A DNA stretch of 41,140 bases, from assembly GCA_004352715.1 (NCBI GenBank), contig SCFE01000060.1, positions 994,159 through 1,035,298 on the forward strand, read 5' to 3'. This DNA is from Hofstenia miamia. Taxonomy: Eukaryota > Xenacoelomorpha > Acoela. The position numbers were made by a program, and so were the translations under genes. Positions 30,748 to 41,024 of this stretch are shown here, in pieces. Under the pieces are notes generated by a model that made no database searches, was not told the origin of the DNA, and saw nothing but the letters and a program-made list of their open reading frames with translations. The number at the start of each line of letters is the position of its first letter. Within the stretch, counting starts at the first letter, position 1.

Positions 30748-31567
30748 TCATAATTTCATTAAGTTATCTGTACTTTCCGCAATTATTGGATTTCGAAAAT
30801 ATTCACCAGAACCAGTTATAAAAGAGAATAGGACAATAAAATCCTCATCAAAACCATACTTTCGACGTTTACGAATGAGAATGCCGTGATCAACAGTATC
30901 AAAGGCCTTACGAAAATCGAAGTACACATAATTATATGGAGTAGAGTTTGTCACAATGTAAAAGAAGTTGAGTGATTGTACTGCGATCTCTCATAAAACC
31001 ATCCTATATCTTAGAAATATGAGGATAGATAAAATTGAAGAGAATGCGCTCAAATAAGATGGAGATCCTGGGCAACAAACTGATAGGGCGGTAGTTAGAG
31101 ACAACAGAGCGACTCCTGTTCTTGAGCAAATAAACAACATGAGCACACCTCCAAATATCTGGCCAGGACTTGTGAACGATAATTTGATAAAACAAGGAAT
31201 AAATAGGAAAACTGAGCAGAGCACAAATGCTGAAAATAAATGTAAGTCGACCATCGGAGGTGTATTTACCACTGAGATTGAGTTGGTGAAGTTCTACTTC
31301 AATATTTGTTACAGAAAGCGAGACGTCACGCAAACAGATGCAGGGATCAGCGTCAACATGATTACTAGCAGAAACGGTAATAGCAGTGCTGGTTTTAAAC
31401 ACCGACCCAAAGTACTTGTTAAATAGGGTGGCATTAGCAATAGGCGTAGATGCTAATTTAAGACCCCAGTGAATTGGGTTAGGAATAAACGAGGAGTTGC
31501 CGCGGGAGCGCAGGAAAGAAAACCAATCCGTGGCAGAATACCAAGAAAACGAATTGATAAAAACCAC
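30748..31567 (-). pseudogene. LINE ORF2 reverse transcriptase, N-terminal half
   Basis: 31567-31004 carries F-N-K-Y-F-G-S-V-F, then S-W-P-D-I-W-R-C-A-H-V-V and N-Y-R-P-I-S-L-L-P-R-I-S, followed by F-E-R-I-L-F. After a frame change, 30954-30748 gives V-Y-F-D-F-R-K-A-F-D-T-V-D-H-G-I-L, the first catalytic-aspartate motif (motif A). The 'G-V-P-Q-G-S' and Y/F-A-D-D motifs that should follow are absent; homology stops at about 30740. This half alone cannot polymerise. Confidence 0.85.
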
Positions 31568-31735
31568 CTTATCAAGTTCGCAAGATTCCTCTAGATTGTG
31601 TTGAAGGTTTTCAAGATTAAAAATTTTTGAATTATCAAATTGATGCTTAGATAGCTGTCGCTTAAGTGTTTGAAGTTGATTATATAATTGAACTGAGTGA
31701 GAGGAATAATAATCTGGGAGATACTGCCTCTTCCT

Positions 31736-32653
31736 TCATTTCAAGCAAGCAGAGGCCGAAAGAGTAAACTGAAGTAAATAATTCCACGTGGAATAGAATT
31801 CACAGAAATTGGTGATCAAAAAAGAGCACAGATCATAAAGAGGTTGGATGTTGGCAGCAAACTCAGAATCGTTAAAAGACTGAACTGAGAATTGGGCATG
31901 GCTGGTTTCAATATCTTCCTGAGTAGGAAAATCAATGCAGATGTTAACAAAGAAATGATCGGACATCACCACTCCCCCTGTTTCATAGCTGGTGTAATCA
32001 TTGTTGGAAGTAAAGCAAAGATCGAGAGTATTACCATGCTTATGGGTCGCAGCATCAACAATCTGAACGAGTTTGAGATACAAGAAAAATTCATTGACTT
32101 CTTCAGTCTAATTAGAATGAGAGGATGGATTGGTGATATCGGGAATGTTGAAATCGCGCACAACAAACTGGAACTGGCCGTTTTGAGGAATCTGGCAATC
32201 AGTGCAGAAATTACAGAAATATGTGAACGAATTAAATGCAGAAATAATTGCAGATATTGTCTGGATGGGTAAACGATACCGCGAATTTGCAGGAGGGTTG
32301 TAAAAACAGCAGATAAGAATAGCTTGTGAACTAGAGAAATGAATACAAGAGCAGCAAAAATCATTCTCAGCAGGAGAGCAATCAATGTAACCCAAGGCCC
32401 ATGTAACGTCCATACGAATGGCAATGAGTGTACTGCCACGTAAACCAACACTGTCTGTACAGCAGATAATGCAGTAATTGGATTGGACAAAAACTTCGGC
32501 ATTCACTACAGAACTATCATTCCGGGTCTCGGTGAGAGCAACAATGCTAGGTTGAAGAGTAGTAAGAATAGTGCAAATTGAAATTCTCTTTGCTAGTTTA
32601 ACAATCCCTTGGAAATTTAAAAGTAGCATGTGCAGATTAGACCTGGAACACAA
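31736..32653 (-). pseudogene. LINE ORF2 endonuclease domain (APE type)
   Basis: The frame at 32653-32108 begins with N-L-H-M-L-L-L-N-F-Q-G (usually N-x-R-S/G-L), then P-S-I-V-A-L-T-E-T-R with the catalytic Glu, and V-V-R-D-F-N-I-P-D-I, a G-D-F-N site whose Gly is replaced by Arg. After a frame change, 32083-31736 gives H-G-N-T-L-D-L-C-F-T-S-N and V-V-M-S-D-H-F-F-V with the catalytic S-D-H. The domain nicks target DNA to start target-primed reverse transcription. The order N, E, D-F-N, L-D-L, S-D-H is complete, so the fold was intact before the frameshift. Confidence 0.8.
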
Positions 32654-32659
32654 ACCTAG

Positions 32660-33332
32660 TCAAACACTAGGACTCACGTCGATTGATTTCTTTACAACAA
32701 TGCGGTTGCCTTGGATAGAGCAATCGGCATCAGGATCTTTGAGACAGAGATTTTTTAACTTCTGACGAAGATTATATCGATCTTGTCTTTCAGCAGGAAT
32801 GAGATCAGTGTTAATAAAAATGGAGTCAAATTTCTCGTATGCGCGAAGCCTTTTGGCAGATTTCATGTACAGATTACGAGTAGCAACGTCCTTGAAGGAA
32901 ACCAAGAGGAGCTGCTTGTTATCTGTAGACACCTCGCCAATGTGTTTGAATTCGACGGGGAAATTAATCTCAATTTTCAAAAATTCCGAAATTTCGGTAA
33001 ATAGGACTTTTGGATTTGAAGAAGCTAAAGAGCCGCTGATAATAATGTTGGACGCCTTTTTTCTGCAAGTTCTCTTCCTGCTTAATGCCTTTGAGAATAT
33101 AAGAGTATGAAGGTTGAACTTTGTCAGTTGACAAGGAATCAACAGTGGCAAGGGAAGCTTTAAGTTCGGCGCAACAGAACCCACACAGAAACTCACGATC
33201 AAGAAAACCTCGAGGAATTTTCTTTGGAAGCCAAAGTTTAACCCAGGTTATACAGAACTCATTGGTGCATTCAACAAAGTGTTCAGCACCTTCGTCTTCA
33301 ATTCCACTTTTGGTCCGGCTTTTATGTGGCAT
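32660..33332 (-). pseudogene. LINE ORF1 protein: zinc finger plus RRM-like nucleic-acid-binding region
   Basis: The likely start is the ATG at 33332 (M-P-H-K-S-R-T-K-S). The first part carries C-T-N-E-F-C...L-C-G-F-C-C, a C-x4-C...C-x2-C set like the PHD-type fingers in CR1/L2 ORF1 proteins. A frame change near 33070 leads to N-I-I-I-S-G-S-L-A, then I-G-E-V...L-L-L-V-S-F-K-D and R-L-R-A-Y-E...I-F-I-N-T-D-L, and Q-D-R-Y-N-L-R-Q-K-L-K. These match the RRM-like plus C-terminal layout of LINE ORF1 proteins, which coat the element RNA. The frame ends at 32660, seven bases before the endonuclease frame begins. The frame change makes this copy defective. Confidence 0.7.
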
Positions 33333-33449
33333 AGCACGGCTTTTAATTCTACAACCTAATAAACTGTATAATAAACAGGTACAAATAAGTATTATCACTG
33401 CATCAGAGGGATTCTCCTATTGCCAATAAGCCCTTACATGGAGTACCTA

Positions 33450-34110
33450 TTTAAGAAAAGCTTAAAAAATCAGATCTGATAAATTTTTGTTTGTGACAAC
33501 AAACTTAAATTTTTTAATAAGATGTTTGAAAGAATTATGGTCGAGCTGAGAAACATGTGGAGGCATAAAGTCCCGTTTCAGTAAGTAGTTTACTATCTTG
33601 GTACCTCTTAATCTGAGAATTCTTCCGATTGTTATTTTCCCAATGTAATGTAGGTAGAAGCCCTTTTTGTGAATTCCTGGTTTGAAAAGCTGATTCCATC
33701 CTTTGATACAGATTATTTAACAAAGAAGATGGTGTTTCCCGCCTCATGATGAGTTCAAAACAATAGATTTCATAAACGGATAGTATTTTACTTTCCTCAA
33801 AAAGTTTACGAGAAGGATAATCGCGCTTCTTAACAAAAATAATTCGGAGAAATTTCTTTTGGATTTTATGAATAGGTTCCAAATTTATTTTTGATGTACA
33901 TCCATAATTAGTAATCCGTAAAAAATAGATGGATTAACATAAGTGTTATAATATTTAAGAACTTTTTTTGAAACAATCGATTTTAGCATTTTTAAAGTAT
34001 AAATGTGTTTGCACAGTTTTCCTTTAATATAGCATACATGCTCCTGAAAATTAAGTCTGCTTGTCTATAATATCTCCTAAATATTTTACTTTTTGACTCA
34101 GAATTAAAGA
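33450..34110 (-). mobile_element. LINE 3' fragment (thumb region of a reverse transcriptase)
   Basis: On the minus strand, V-K-Y-L-G-D-I-I-D-K starts near 34100, followed by K-Y-Y-N-T-Y-V-N-P-S-I-F-Y-G (about 33950). The frame at 33882-33535 continues I-H-K-I-Q-K-K-F-L-R-I-I-F and L-S-V-Y-E-I-Y-C-F-E-L. This is the standard order after the Y-A-D-D core of CR1/L2/Jockey LINEs. Another frame finishes with S-F-K-H-L-I-K-K-F-K-F (about 33545-33510). Several stops and frame changes interrupt it. The upstream edge coincides with the repeated segment at 34088-34229. Confidence 0.75.
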
Positions 34111-34229
34111 CAATTTCAAAGTAAAGCAAAGTACTAATGAACATAAAACATACTTACAATGTAGTGTGAATTATTCACGATTTTTTAGTATTTGAGGCGG
34201 ACGAAGGCAAAGGGGTATATAGCTATGCA
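34088..34229. repeat. Repeated segment A, copy 1 (142 bp)
   Basis: This is the same, as read, as 38826-38967 (offset 4738), beginning ACTTTTTGACTCAG and ending TATAGCTATGCA. It is directly followed by a single N at 34230, after which the two copies differ completely. Confidence 0.95.
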
Positions 34230-34238
34230 NGATAGTTT

Positions 34239-34241
<3 letters not shown>

Positions 34242-34272
<31 letters not shown>
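34242..34272. repeat. (TA)n microsatellite
   Basis: A TA alternation a few bases after the lone N at 34230. Confidence 0.9.
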
Positions 34273-34280
<8 letters not shown>

Positions 34281-34532
34281 TTATTAATATAAAGATTTTC
34301 TCTTCTTCCAATGAATACAAAATCCGGAACTAAAATTTCGTTATTCTTCCTTTTATATGTATATAAAAGTGGCTTAATGCCGTTAGTAATGAGCTCAATA
34401 AGGACGTTTTGTACAAATTGGGTATGACAAAAACTGCTCTAAATTTTTAGAAGGTGCGTCAGATAAATTGCTTTCGCTAGAAATCTTAATTAGTTTTAAA
34501 TGAAATTAATATATTTAGCGCCATAGACAATT

Positions 34533-36150
34533 CTAAATAATCATATTGTAATGACTTAAACTTTCTCGCGGAGTGGTATAGCGGTAAAGAGTACGTATAC
34601 ACAGTAGAGCCATCATTTGCCAGCACACATTTAATAAAGGGGCCATCATCTCCTTACAGTAGATATGCGCGTTCAGAAGATGAGACGGTATTTCCATAAT
34701 GTAAGAGATAGGCGAACTTTCTGAAATCTTCACAGAGCCAAGTGCAAAGTTAGAAGCATCTGAGTACCATATATGTGAGTTGATGAATTGTAGATTAAAG
34801 TTAAGATAATGTGGAGCCGTTAAGAAAAGATATCTAATAACTGTCAAAAGATTGGGCCGATTTACGTTTACATTGAGAAGTTTGATGGGTCCCCATGGCG
34901 CTATCAGAGGCCACGTCTCCTAAGTATATTTCCAAACGCTTATGTGTAATACTAGAGAAGTTGCTAGCAAGAATAGATCCAATGATATGTTGCCTCTGTG
35001 GAGTTAAAGAAATGATGGTTTTAGGTATGTTAACAGAAAAACCAAGAACATTAGCAGAGGTTAATGGAGAACGGAATGATTTTTCTACATAATCTCTTCA
35101 GAGGAAAGACAAGGTAATTAAGAAACATCTGGCAAACGAAAGGTGAAACTGTCAAACCCATAGGTAGTCCGTTGAAGAGATAACGTTTGCCATTTGGTGC
35201 TAAAAGGTCGTTTTGTATCTGTCTTTAGATGGTAAAAAGCAGCATGAGGTCCAAGGAAATGAGATAGTGATTGGGAGGAACTTTATGTGCAAGAATGACT
35301 TTAGGAAATGGTGGCAGAAAAAACGATGGTCGAGATGAAATCTTCATAACTGGTAAATGATCTATTACAAGTCGAATCTTCGTAGCGAATTTGGGTACAC
35401 CAATGGAAAGTGAAGGGTGAATGAAGAGCTGCTTAGATGATGCCAGCTTCTAGTAGTGCATCAATTTGTGCCAAGAGGAGAGTATTGACCAACTGAGAAA
35501 ATGTTCGAGGTCTTTACGCAACGTACGTCCGAAAAACCTTAAAAGAAATGGAGGATGAGCGAATCGATTTAAGACGTTGTGGTAGAGGGTGGTGCTCTTC
35601 TAAGCGATCCCAATCGACCGTGGTATCTGGAAAGCTGTAGTTATGGAACGCTTTCGGATCGAAAGGGATACGATTATCAGAAATACTAGCTGGGAAGATT
35701 GTACTAGTAGGAAGTTCGAGATCAGGAAAATCGTCAGCAAGCTCGTTATGATTGTCATCCTGCTAATCGTTATCCAGTAAAATCCGATTACGTGCCAAAA
35801 AACAGAGATAACAATTGCTAGATACGTTCAGCCGGTTAGGCGGAGATAGAAACGTAATAATCTAGAAAGTTTTATTGTGCAGACAACGGTAAAAGGAGAA
35901 TCAGATCGCTGACTTGATCAAACAGTCCCAAATTGATCACTGTTTGATTATCAGTAACAGTGTCTTCTTGAAAGGATGGTAAAGAAGGCAAACTATCGGG
36001 CAGAGTCGAGAATAACAGAGCGTCTAATACAGCCAAATTCGGAGGTCGAGGTAAGTCTTCTATGATAGAGGTCTCTAGAGAAACATCTTCTTCTTCAAAT
36101 GGTAAAGCATCCATTGATACTAAATCCATTGGTAAAGGAGAAGTGGTCAC
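34533..36150 (-). pseudogene. Broken reverse transcriptase-RNase H polyprotein (DIRS- or LTR-type retroelement), copy 1
   Basis: On the minus strand, 36150-35872 is an acidic 92-codon frame (possible gag or linker). About 35765-35400 gives W-D-R-L-E-E-H-H and L-L-A-Q-I-D-A-L-L-E-A-G-I-I. About 35400-35100 gives V-P-K-F-A-T-K-I-R-L-V-I-D-H, then L-I-S-L-D-L and A-A-F-Y-H-L-K-T-D-T, then Y-L-F-N-G-L-P-M-G-L-T-V-S-P. These are reverse-transcriptase motifs of the LTR/DIRS kind, not LINE. N-V-L-G-F-S-V-N-I-P-K-T follows, but the catalytic x-x-D-D is missing, so an internal deletion is likely. 34847-34533 is RNase H-like, with W-Y-S-D-A-S-N-F-A-L-G-S and H-I-Y-C-K-E-M-M-A. No integrase, tyrosine recombinase or LTR was found. 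The G-F-S-V-N-I-P-K and D-A-S...E-M order favours DIRS-like elements, without proof. Confidence 0.6.
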
Positions 36151-36240
36151 ACGGCCTGAAATAACTTCAGGAGTTACTGAACCGAAAGAGAACTAATGAG
36201 ACGGCACTGTAATATCGAAAAAGTATTGAGTGACGATGAA
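35016..36240. repeat. Repeated segment B, copy 1 (1225 bp)
   Basis: This appears unchanged, including the 92-codon frame, at 39890-41114 (offset 4874, no indel seen). Both copies run straight into an (AT)n tract on the right. Confidence 0.95.
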
Positions 36241-36620
36241 ATATATATATATATATATATATNNNNNNNNNNNNNNNNNNNNNNNNNNNNNNNNNNNNNN
36301 NNNNNNNNNNNNNNNNNNNNNNNNNNNNNNNNNNNNNNNNNNNNNNNNNNNNNNNNNNNNNNNNNNNNNNNNNNNNNNNNNNNNNNNNNNNNNNNNNNNN
36401 NNNNNNNNNNNNNNNNNNNNNNNNNNNNNNNNNNNNNNNNNNNNNNNNNNNNNNNNNNNNNNNNNNNNNNNNNNNNNNNNNNNNNNNNNNNNNNNNNNNN
36501 NNNNNNNNNNNNNNNNNNNNNNNNNNNNNNNNNNNNNNNNNNNNNNNNNNNNNNNNNNNNNNNNNNNNNNNNNNNNNNNNNNNNNNNNNNNNNNNNNNNN
36601 NNNNNNNNNNNNNNNNNNNN

Positions 36621-36651
<31 letters not shown>
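36241..36651. other. Assembly gap (358 N) inside an (AT)n tract
   Basis: N fill 36263-36620; AT alternation borders both sides (36241-36262 and 36621-36651). Frames predicted across it are meaningless. Confidence 1.
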
Positions 36652-36654
<3 letters not shown>

Positions 36655-37724
36655 GCTGTATTAGATATTTAGTAAATGAATAAATTTAAAAAACCATGTT
36701 CTGTTTTCAAAATTTTAGGAACTAAATAAGTAATAAATCTGATCATCATACATTGGTTAAATTTTTATGCACAATTTTAGCATGTAGCACTCCTTAATTA
36801 ACCATTTAATATTTTAAGCATATTCAAAACATAGTAACACCTAATGCAAAGGAGTGTATAAAATCACAACAAAATCGAATCCCACACACAGAGCGCCTCT
36901 TGGCTTTTACTAACAAAGTATTCGAACTCCCTTCAAAAATTTCTAGGATCCCCACTGGCCTCCGTGGATATATTATGGAGTTTCAAGTAAAATTATACTA
37001 GTCTATGTCTATGGAATAAAGCAAAAATATTCCTATACTCCATCCACGGTTATTACGTCATTTTTTAGTTGAAATATTTTTCTAGGTAATCTAGGGATCA
37101 TATATGTTGTGGTTATTTTAAAATTATTTTAATTCATTTTTTTCGGTTTACAATAAAAATTAATTTATTGTACACCAAGAATAAACAAGATTTTTTAAAA
37201 TCTAACAATGATATATAAGCTTCAATTTGGTTATATATGCGCATTTAAATGTTTACAGGTTTTGCAAGTCCAGCGGCTGTGTGACCGTTTAATTACTTAT
37301 TCACATTTATCTTAGTATTCAAAGTATCTTTTGCTTTTAGCAAATTTTACTAGGCACATTCACAATCAAAAACTCGTCGAAGTATTAATATTGTTGCCTT
37401 AGCATCCAGATGGTGCCCAGATTATAATCAATTGGCCGTTATCTGGTAAGGATAAAATCAGTCATAAGGAAGATGTACAACAATCTTCTTCTTTGACCAG
37501 TAGGCAAGTAAATCAAGTGAAGTCTTTGCTACTTAATGATATTATCATACAATGTTTGTTGCTCTTGCCACTTTGTAACCATAGACAGAAACTAAACAGT
37601 TTTCTGTAGTAAAATTATCACGAGACATTAGCCACTGAGCGATAAAATGTGTTATTCTAGAATTTTACTTCCCACTGCCACCTTATGTAGTGAACTGAAC
37701 GAACATTTCAGCTCCTTTGTGAAG
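36652..37724. other. Non-coding interval
   Basis: AT-rich sequence with no open frame or repeat that I can support. Confidence 0.6.
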
Positions 37725-38454
37725 ATGGATCGAACTATAAATTTGGATAAATCCGTTGTTGAAGAATTAATTTTTCACATTTGAAAACGTATGAAATTGC
37801 AATGCTTTACGAAGAAAAATTTAAAACGATGTTTGAAGAGCTAAGTGAATGTGAAAAACTCTTAGATGCTAAGTCCAAATATTTATATCAGAAGTATATA
37901 ATACGAAATAAAGTATTTATAACAAATTTAGAGTGTGAATCCCGCAAACTGTGATCTGAACTACTTGAAAGTGAGTAAAGCTATGATAAATTGACATAAA
38001 TGAAGAGCAATCGCAAAATCTTGTACGAAAAGTAGCAGAAAGCAAGGCGGAGAATAAACAATTGGTTCAAACAGTTTATTCTTTAGAGAAGCTCCTACGA
38101 AATTTTGGTAAGATTTCCAAAGAAAATGAGTTTTTCAATGCTCAGCTGCGTGCGTTGAAAATTTTGACCGCTATGATTAAACATACAAACACGGATTTGA
38201 ATATTAAGCTTCGTCAAAAGTCGTCTAGATTTGAAGAATCGGAGCAACAAGCGTCTGACCTGCGCAAACAGCTGCTTTCCTCAGAAAATAGAATCGCAGA
38301 ACTATTGTCTGATCGTGAATCGCACAAACAAATTAATACATTGATTCACAGCATGAGTTCCAATCTAATTGTAAAGAAAGACGATGGCCACATTAAGAAA
38401 GATACAAAATATGTTAGTGTTTTCATCTTGTATAGTTTTAATGTTCTCCGTTGA
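37725..38454 (+). pseudogene. Broken coiled-coil protein gene (possible retrocopy)
   Basis: An ATG at 37725 opens M-D-R-T-I-N-L-D-K-S-V-V-E-E-L-I, which stops at 37782. A second frame continues from 37784 with Y-E-E-K-F-K-T-M-F-E-E-L-S-E-C-E-K-L-L and is cut by three stops near 37950-38006. A third frame, from about 38000 to 38454, runs N-E-E-Q-S-Q-N-L-V-R-K-V-A-E through S-L-E-K-L-L, L-R-A-L-K-I-L-T-A-M-I and S-S-E-N-R-I-A-E-L-L. The heptad spacing of Leu/Ile and the Glu/Lys richness indicate a long coiled coil. The blocks follow without introns, as in a processed copy, but no poly(A) tract was seen. I do not recognise the family. The last 15 residues look like read-through into AT-rich DNA. 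Confidence 0.5.
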
Positions 38455-38825
38455 AAATTTGTTAAGCAATTTTATTTTGATTTAAATAAAATGATTTTCT
38501 CCAAATTTAGTTCTAATTTCTTTTTATAATAAATTTATTTTGCTACAATTTACTACTCTCATTACATATATTTGGTCTTGCTTTTCACTTATGTCAGTTA
38601 TAATTTTCCCATGTATTTGTGGCATGCTACTGTTTTGATTTGGTAGCTAATTTCTTTAACAAAGGATAATGTTTGATTGCCGAATTGATGTGTAATTTCT
38701 TAACCACCTACTAACAAACCATTAGAAAATGCTTTACATACAATGAAATTGTCATTAAATAATTTTCCTAAAATTTTACGGGATGTATATGGCGTTTTTT
38801 AGCAATAGTCAAAAGAATGTTTTGA
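38455..38825. other. Non-coding interval
   Basis: AT-rich. AAATAAAAT at about 38484-38492 could be a former polyadenylation signal of the coiled-coil copy. Confidence 0.5.
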
Positions 38826-38967
38826 ACTTTTTGACTCAGAATTAAAGACAATTTCAAAGTAAAGCAAAGTACTAATGAACATAAAACATACTTACAATGT
38901 AGTGTGAATTATTCACGATTTTTTAGTATTTGAGGCGGACGAAGGCAAAGGGGTATATAGCTATGCA
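38826..38967. repeat. Repeated segment A, copy 2 (142 bp)
   Basis: Partner of 34088-34229. Here the left flank is not LINE sequence, and the right flank continues TACCTCCCCAC instead of N. Confidence 0.95.
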
Positions 38968-39263
38968 TACCTCCCCACATGAATTTCAAAGCTGAAAAAT
39001 TTGTTGCAGTTCTAATCTATTTGATTTTATTTGTTATTAATATGGTGTTATTAATTACGGGAAGTGCTATATTTTCTTCAAAGAGAATTTCGAAATATGT
39101 GATAATTTAATTTGTATTTTAAGCTATTTAAACAAACATCACGATAAATTTTATTACAATTTATATATTCACAACTAATGTATTCGCAACATAAGAAAAG
39201 TAGTCCTTGTACATTTCCTTCAAAATACATGACATGACGCGGTAATGTTTCAATTTATTATTA
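38968..39263. other. Non-coding interval
   Basis: AT-rich sequence between segment A copy 2 and the Tigger-like end; nothing recognised. Confidence 0.5.
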
Positions 39264-39824
39264 CAGTTCATCTTCGATTATCAGTTTCTCGAATTTTCGT
39301 TTTTGGATTATTCAGCCGCTATACTAACGCCCTTTTTTCAGCCAATGTAAGTTTTTAGTTTATTGTTCCATTCATTTTTGCTATCAAGACGGCGCCTCTT
39401 AAATCAATAAATTCCATGGCAAAATGCAAAGCATGCAGATGAATGTATTATCACACCATTCTATGGTATATTGGTGATCGGTGTTTCATTGGCTTTCTGT
39501 TTATAGTAAAACATGATAAACATATGAATTAAATTCGCGTTATCTATTGTTTACCAAATGTCTCCTGATGGCCTATTGCCTTTCGAATAAGTGACTTAGA
39601 AAATTTCATTAAATCTGATATACATAACTTGCTTCGCCACGTCACCAAATTCAAATTCTTGTTTCATTTGCCTTGCTTTCTCAATCAGCAAATACTATTC
39701 AATTATCATGGCGTCAGCTGCTGGTTCTAAGCGCAAGTGTTTTGTCAGTCGAAGATAAATTAAAAATCTGTGAGCTGAATCGCAAGAACGTACCACTGAC
39801 AGAGATTATGCGCCAGTGTAATTT

Positions 39825-39830
<6 letters not shown>
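39264..39830 (+). mobile_element. Left end of a pogo/Tigger-like DNA transposon
   Basis: The end starts CAGTTCATCTTCGATTATCA directly after TA (39262-39263) and goes on with TCTCGAATTTTCG and GGATTATTC. Pogo/Tigger ends start with CAGT after a TA duplication and are built from repeated 'TCGATTATC/TCGAAT' strings. The N-terminal part of the transposase follows at 39708. The element is cut off at an (AAT)n tract and the second copy of segment B. No right end is present in the window. Confidence 0.6.
39708..39830 (+). pseudogene. pogo/Tigger-like transposase, N-terminal CENP-B-type DNA-binding part
   Basis: ATG at 39708 starts M-A-S-A-A-G-S-K-R-K. One extra base after K-R-K shifts the frame, after which V-L-S-V-E-D-K-L-K-I-C-E-L-N-R-K and E-I-M-R-Q-C-N-F follow. 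'K-R-K...L-S-x-E-D-K-L-x-I' followed by a turn and a second helix is the first helix-turn-helix of CENP-B/Tigger/jerky proteins, which binds transposon ends. The frame stops at TAA where the (AAT)n tract begins. No DDE domain follows in the window. The frameshift and truncation make it inactive. Confidence 0.65.
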
Positions 39831-39856
<26 letters not shown>

Positions 39857-39857
39857 T
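39827..39857. repeat. (AAT)n microsatellite
   Basis: About ten AAT units, at the point where the Tigger-like frame breaks off. Confidence 0.95.
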
Positions 39858-39889
39858 CGGTCCGCTCTGTACTATGGTAAATTCGAATT

Positions 39890-41024
39890 TGGTTTTAGGT
39901 ATGTTAACAGAAAAACCAAGAACATTAGCAGAGGTTAATGGAGAACGGAATGATTTTTCTACATAATCTCTTCAGAGGAAAGACAAGGTAATTAAGAAAC
40001 ATCTGGCAAACGAAAGGTGAAACTGTCAAACCCATAGGTAGTCCGTTGAAGAGATAACGTTTGCCATTTGGTGCTAAAAGGTCGTTTTGTATCTGTCTTT
40101 AGATGGTAAAAAGCAGCATGAGGTCCAAGGAAATGAGATAGTGATTGGGAGGAACTTTATGTGCAAGAATGACTTTAGGAAATGGTGGCAGAAAAAACGA
40201 TGGTCGAGATGAAATCTTCATAACTGGTAAATGATCTATTACAAGTCGAATCTTCGTAGCGAATTTGGGTACACCAATGGAAAGTGAAGGGTGAATGAAG
40301 AGCTGCTTAGATGATGCCAGCTTCTAGTAGTGCATCAATTTGTGCCAAGAGGAGAGTATTGACCAACTGAGAAAATGTTCGAGGTCTTTACGCAACGTAC
40401 GTCCGAAAAACCTTAAAAGAAATGGAGGATGAGCGAATCGATTTAAGACGTTGTGGTAGAGGGTGGTGCTCTTCTAAGCGATCCCAATCGACCGTGGTAT
40501 CTGGAAAGCTGTAGTTATGGAACGCTTTCGGATCGAAAGGGATACGATTATCAGAAATACTAGCTGGGAAGATTGTACTAGTAGGAAGTTCGAGATCAGG
40601 AAAATCGTCAGCAAGCTCGTTATGATTGTCATCCTGCTAATCGTTATCCAGTAAAATCCGATTACGTGCCAAAAAACAGAGATAACAATTGCTAGATACG
40701 TTCAGCCGGTTAGGCGGAGATAGAAACGTAATAATCTAGAAAGTTTTATTGTGCAGACAACGGTAAAAGGAGAATCAGATCGCTGACTTGATCAAACAGT
40801 CCCAAATTGATCACTGTTTGATTATCAGTAACAGTGTCTTCTTGAAAGGATGGTAAAGAAGGCAAACTATCGGGCAGAGTCGAGAATAACAGAGCGTCTA
40901 ATACAGCCAAATTCGGAGGTCGAGGTAAGTCTTCTATGATAGAGGTCTCTAGAGAAACATCTTCTTCTTCAAATGGTAAAGCATCCATTGATACTAAATC
41001 CATTGGTAAAGGAGAAGTGGTCAC
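39890..41024 (-). pseudogene. Broken reverse transcriptase polyprotein, copy 2 (truncated)
   Basis: This is the same retroelement sequence as 35016-36150: the acidic 92-codon frame at 41024-40746, then the reverse-transcriptase motifs around R-L-V-I-D-H, L-I-S-L-D-L and L-P-M-G-L-T. It ends at 39890, within the stretch after V-L-G-F-S-V-N-I-P-K-T, so the RNase H part of copy 1 is absent. All frame breaks are shared with copy 1, so they predate the duplication, or the duplication is an assembly product. Confidence 0.65.

Larger units (their letters stand above)
30740..33430 (-). mobile_element. LINE with ORF1 and ORF2, 3' end missing
   Basis: On the minus strand the element reads ORF1 (33332 to 32660), endonuclease (32653 to about 31740) and reverse transcriptase (31567 to 30748). 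It stops before the catalytic Y/F-A-D-D motif. The 3' loss is unusual, since LINE copies normally lose the 5' end; here a deletion or rearrangement at about 30740 is likely. Its 5' end lies next to the 3' end of another LINE fragment (33450-34110). The motif set is CR1/L2-like. Confidence 0.85.

Noticed and set aside
31139-33429. Plus-strand frames between 31139 and 33429
   Set aside because: All are antisense shadows of the LINE ORF1/ORF2 on the minus strand.
34560-34600. GCGGAGTGGTATAGCGGTAAAG as a tRNA-derived SINE head
   Set aside because: It does not fit the A-box consensus, and it lies at the end of the RNase H-like frame.
36196-36664. Frames across the N gap
   Set aside because: They consist of unknown residues and Ile-Tyr repeats from the AT tract.
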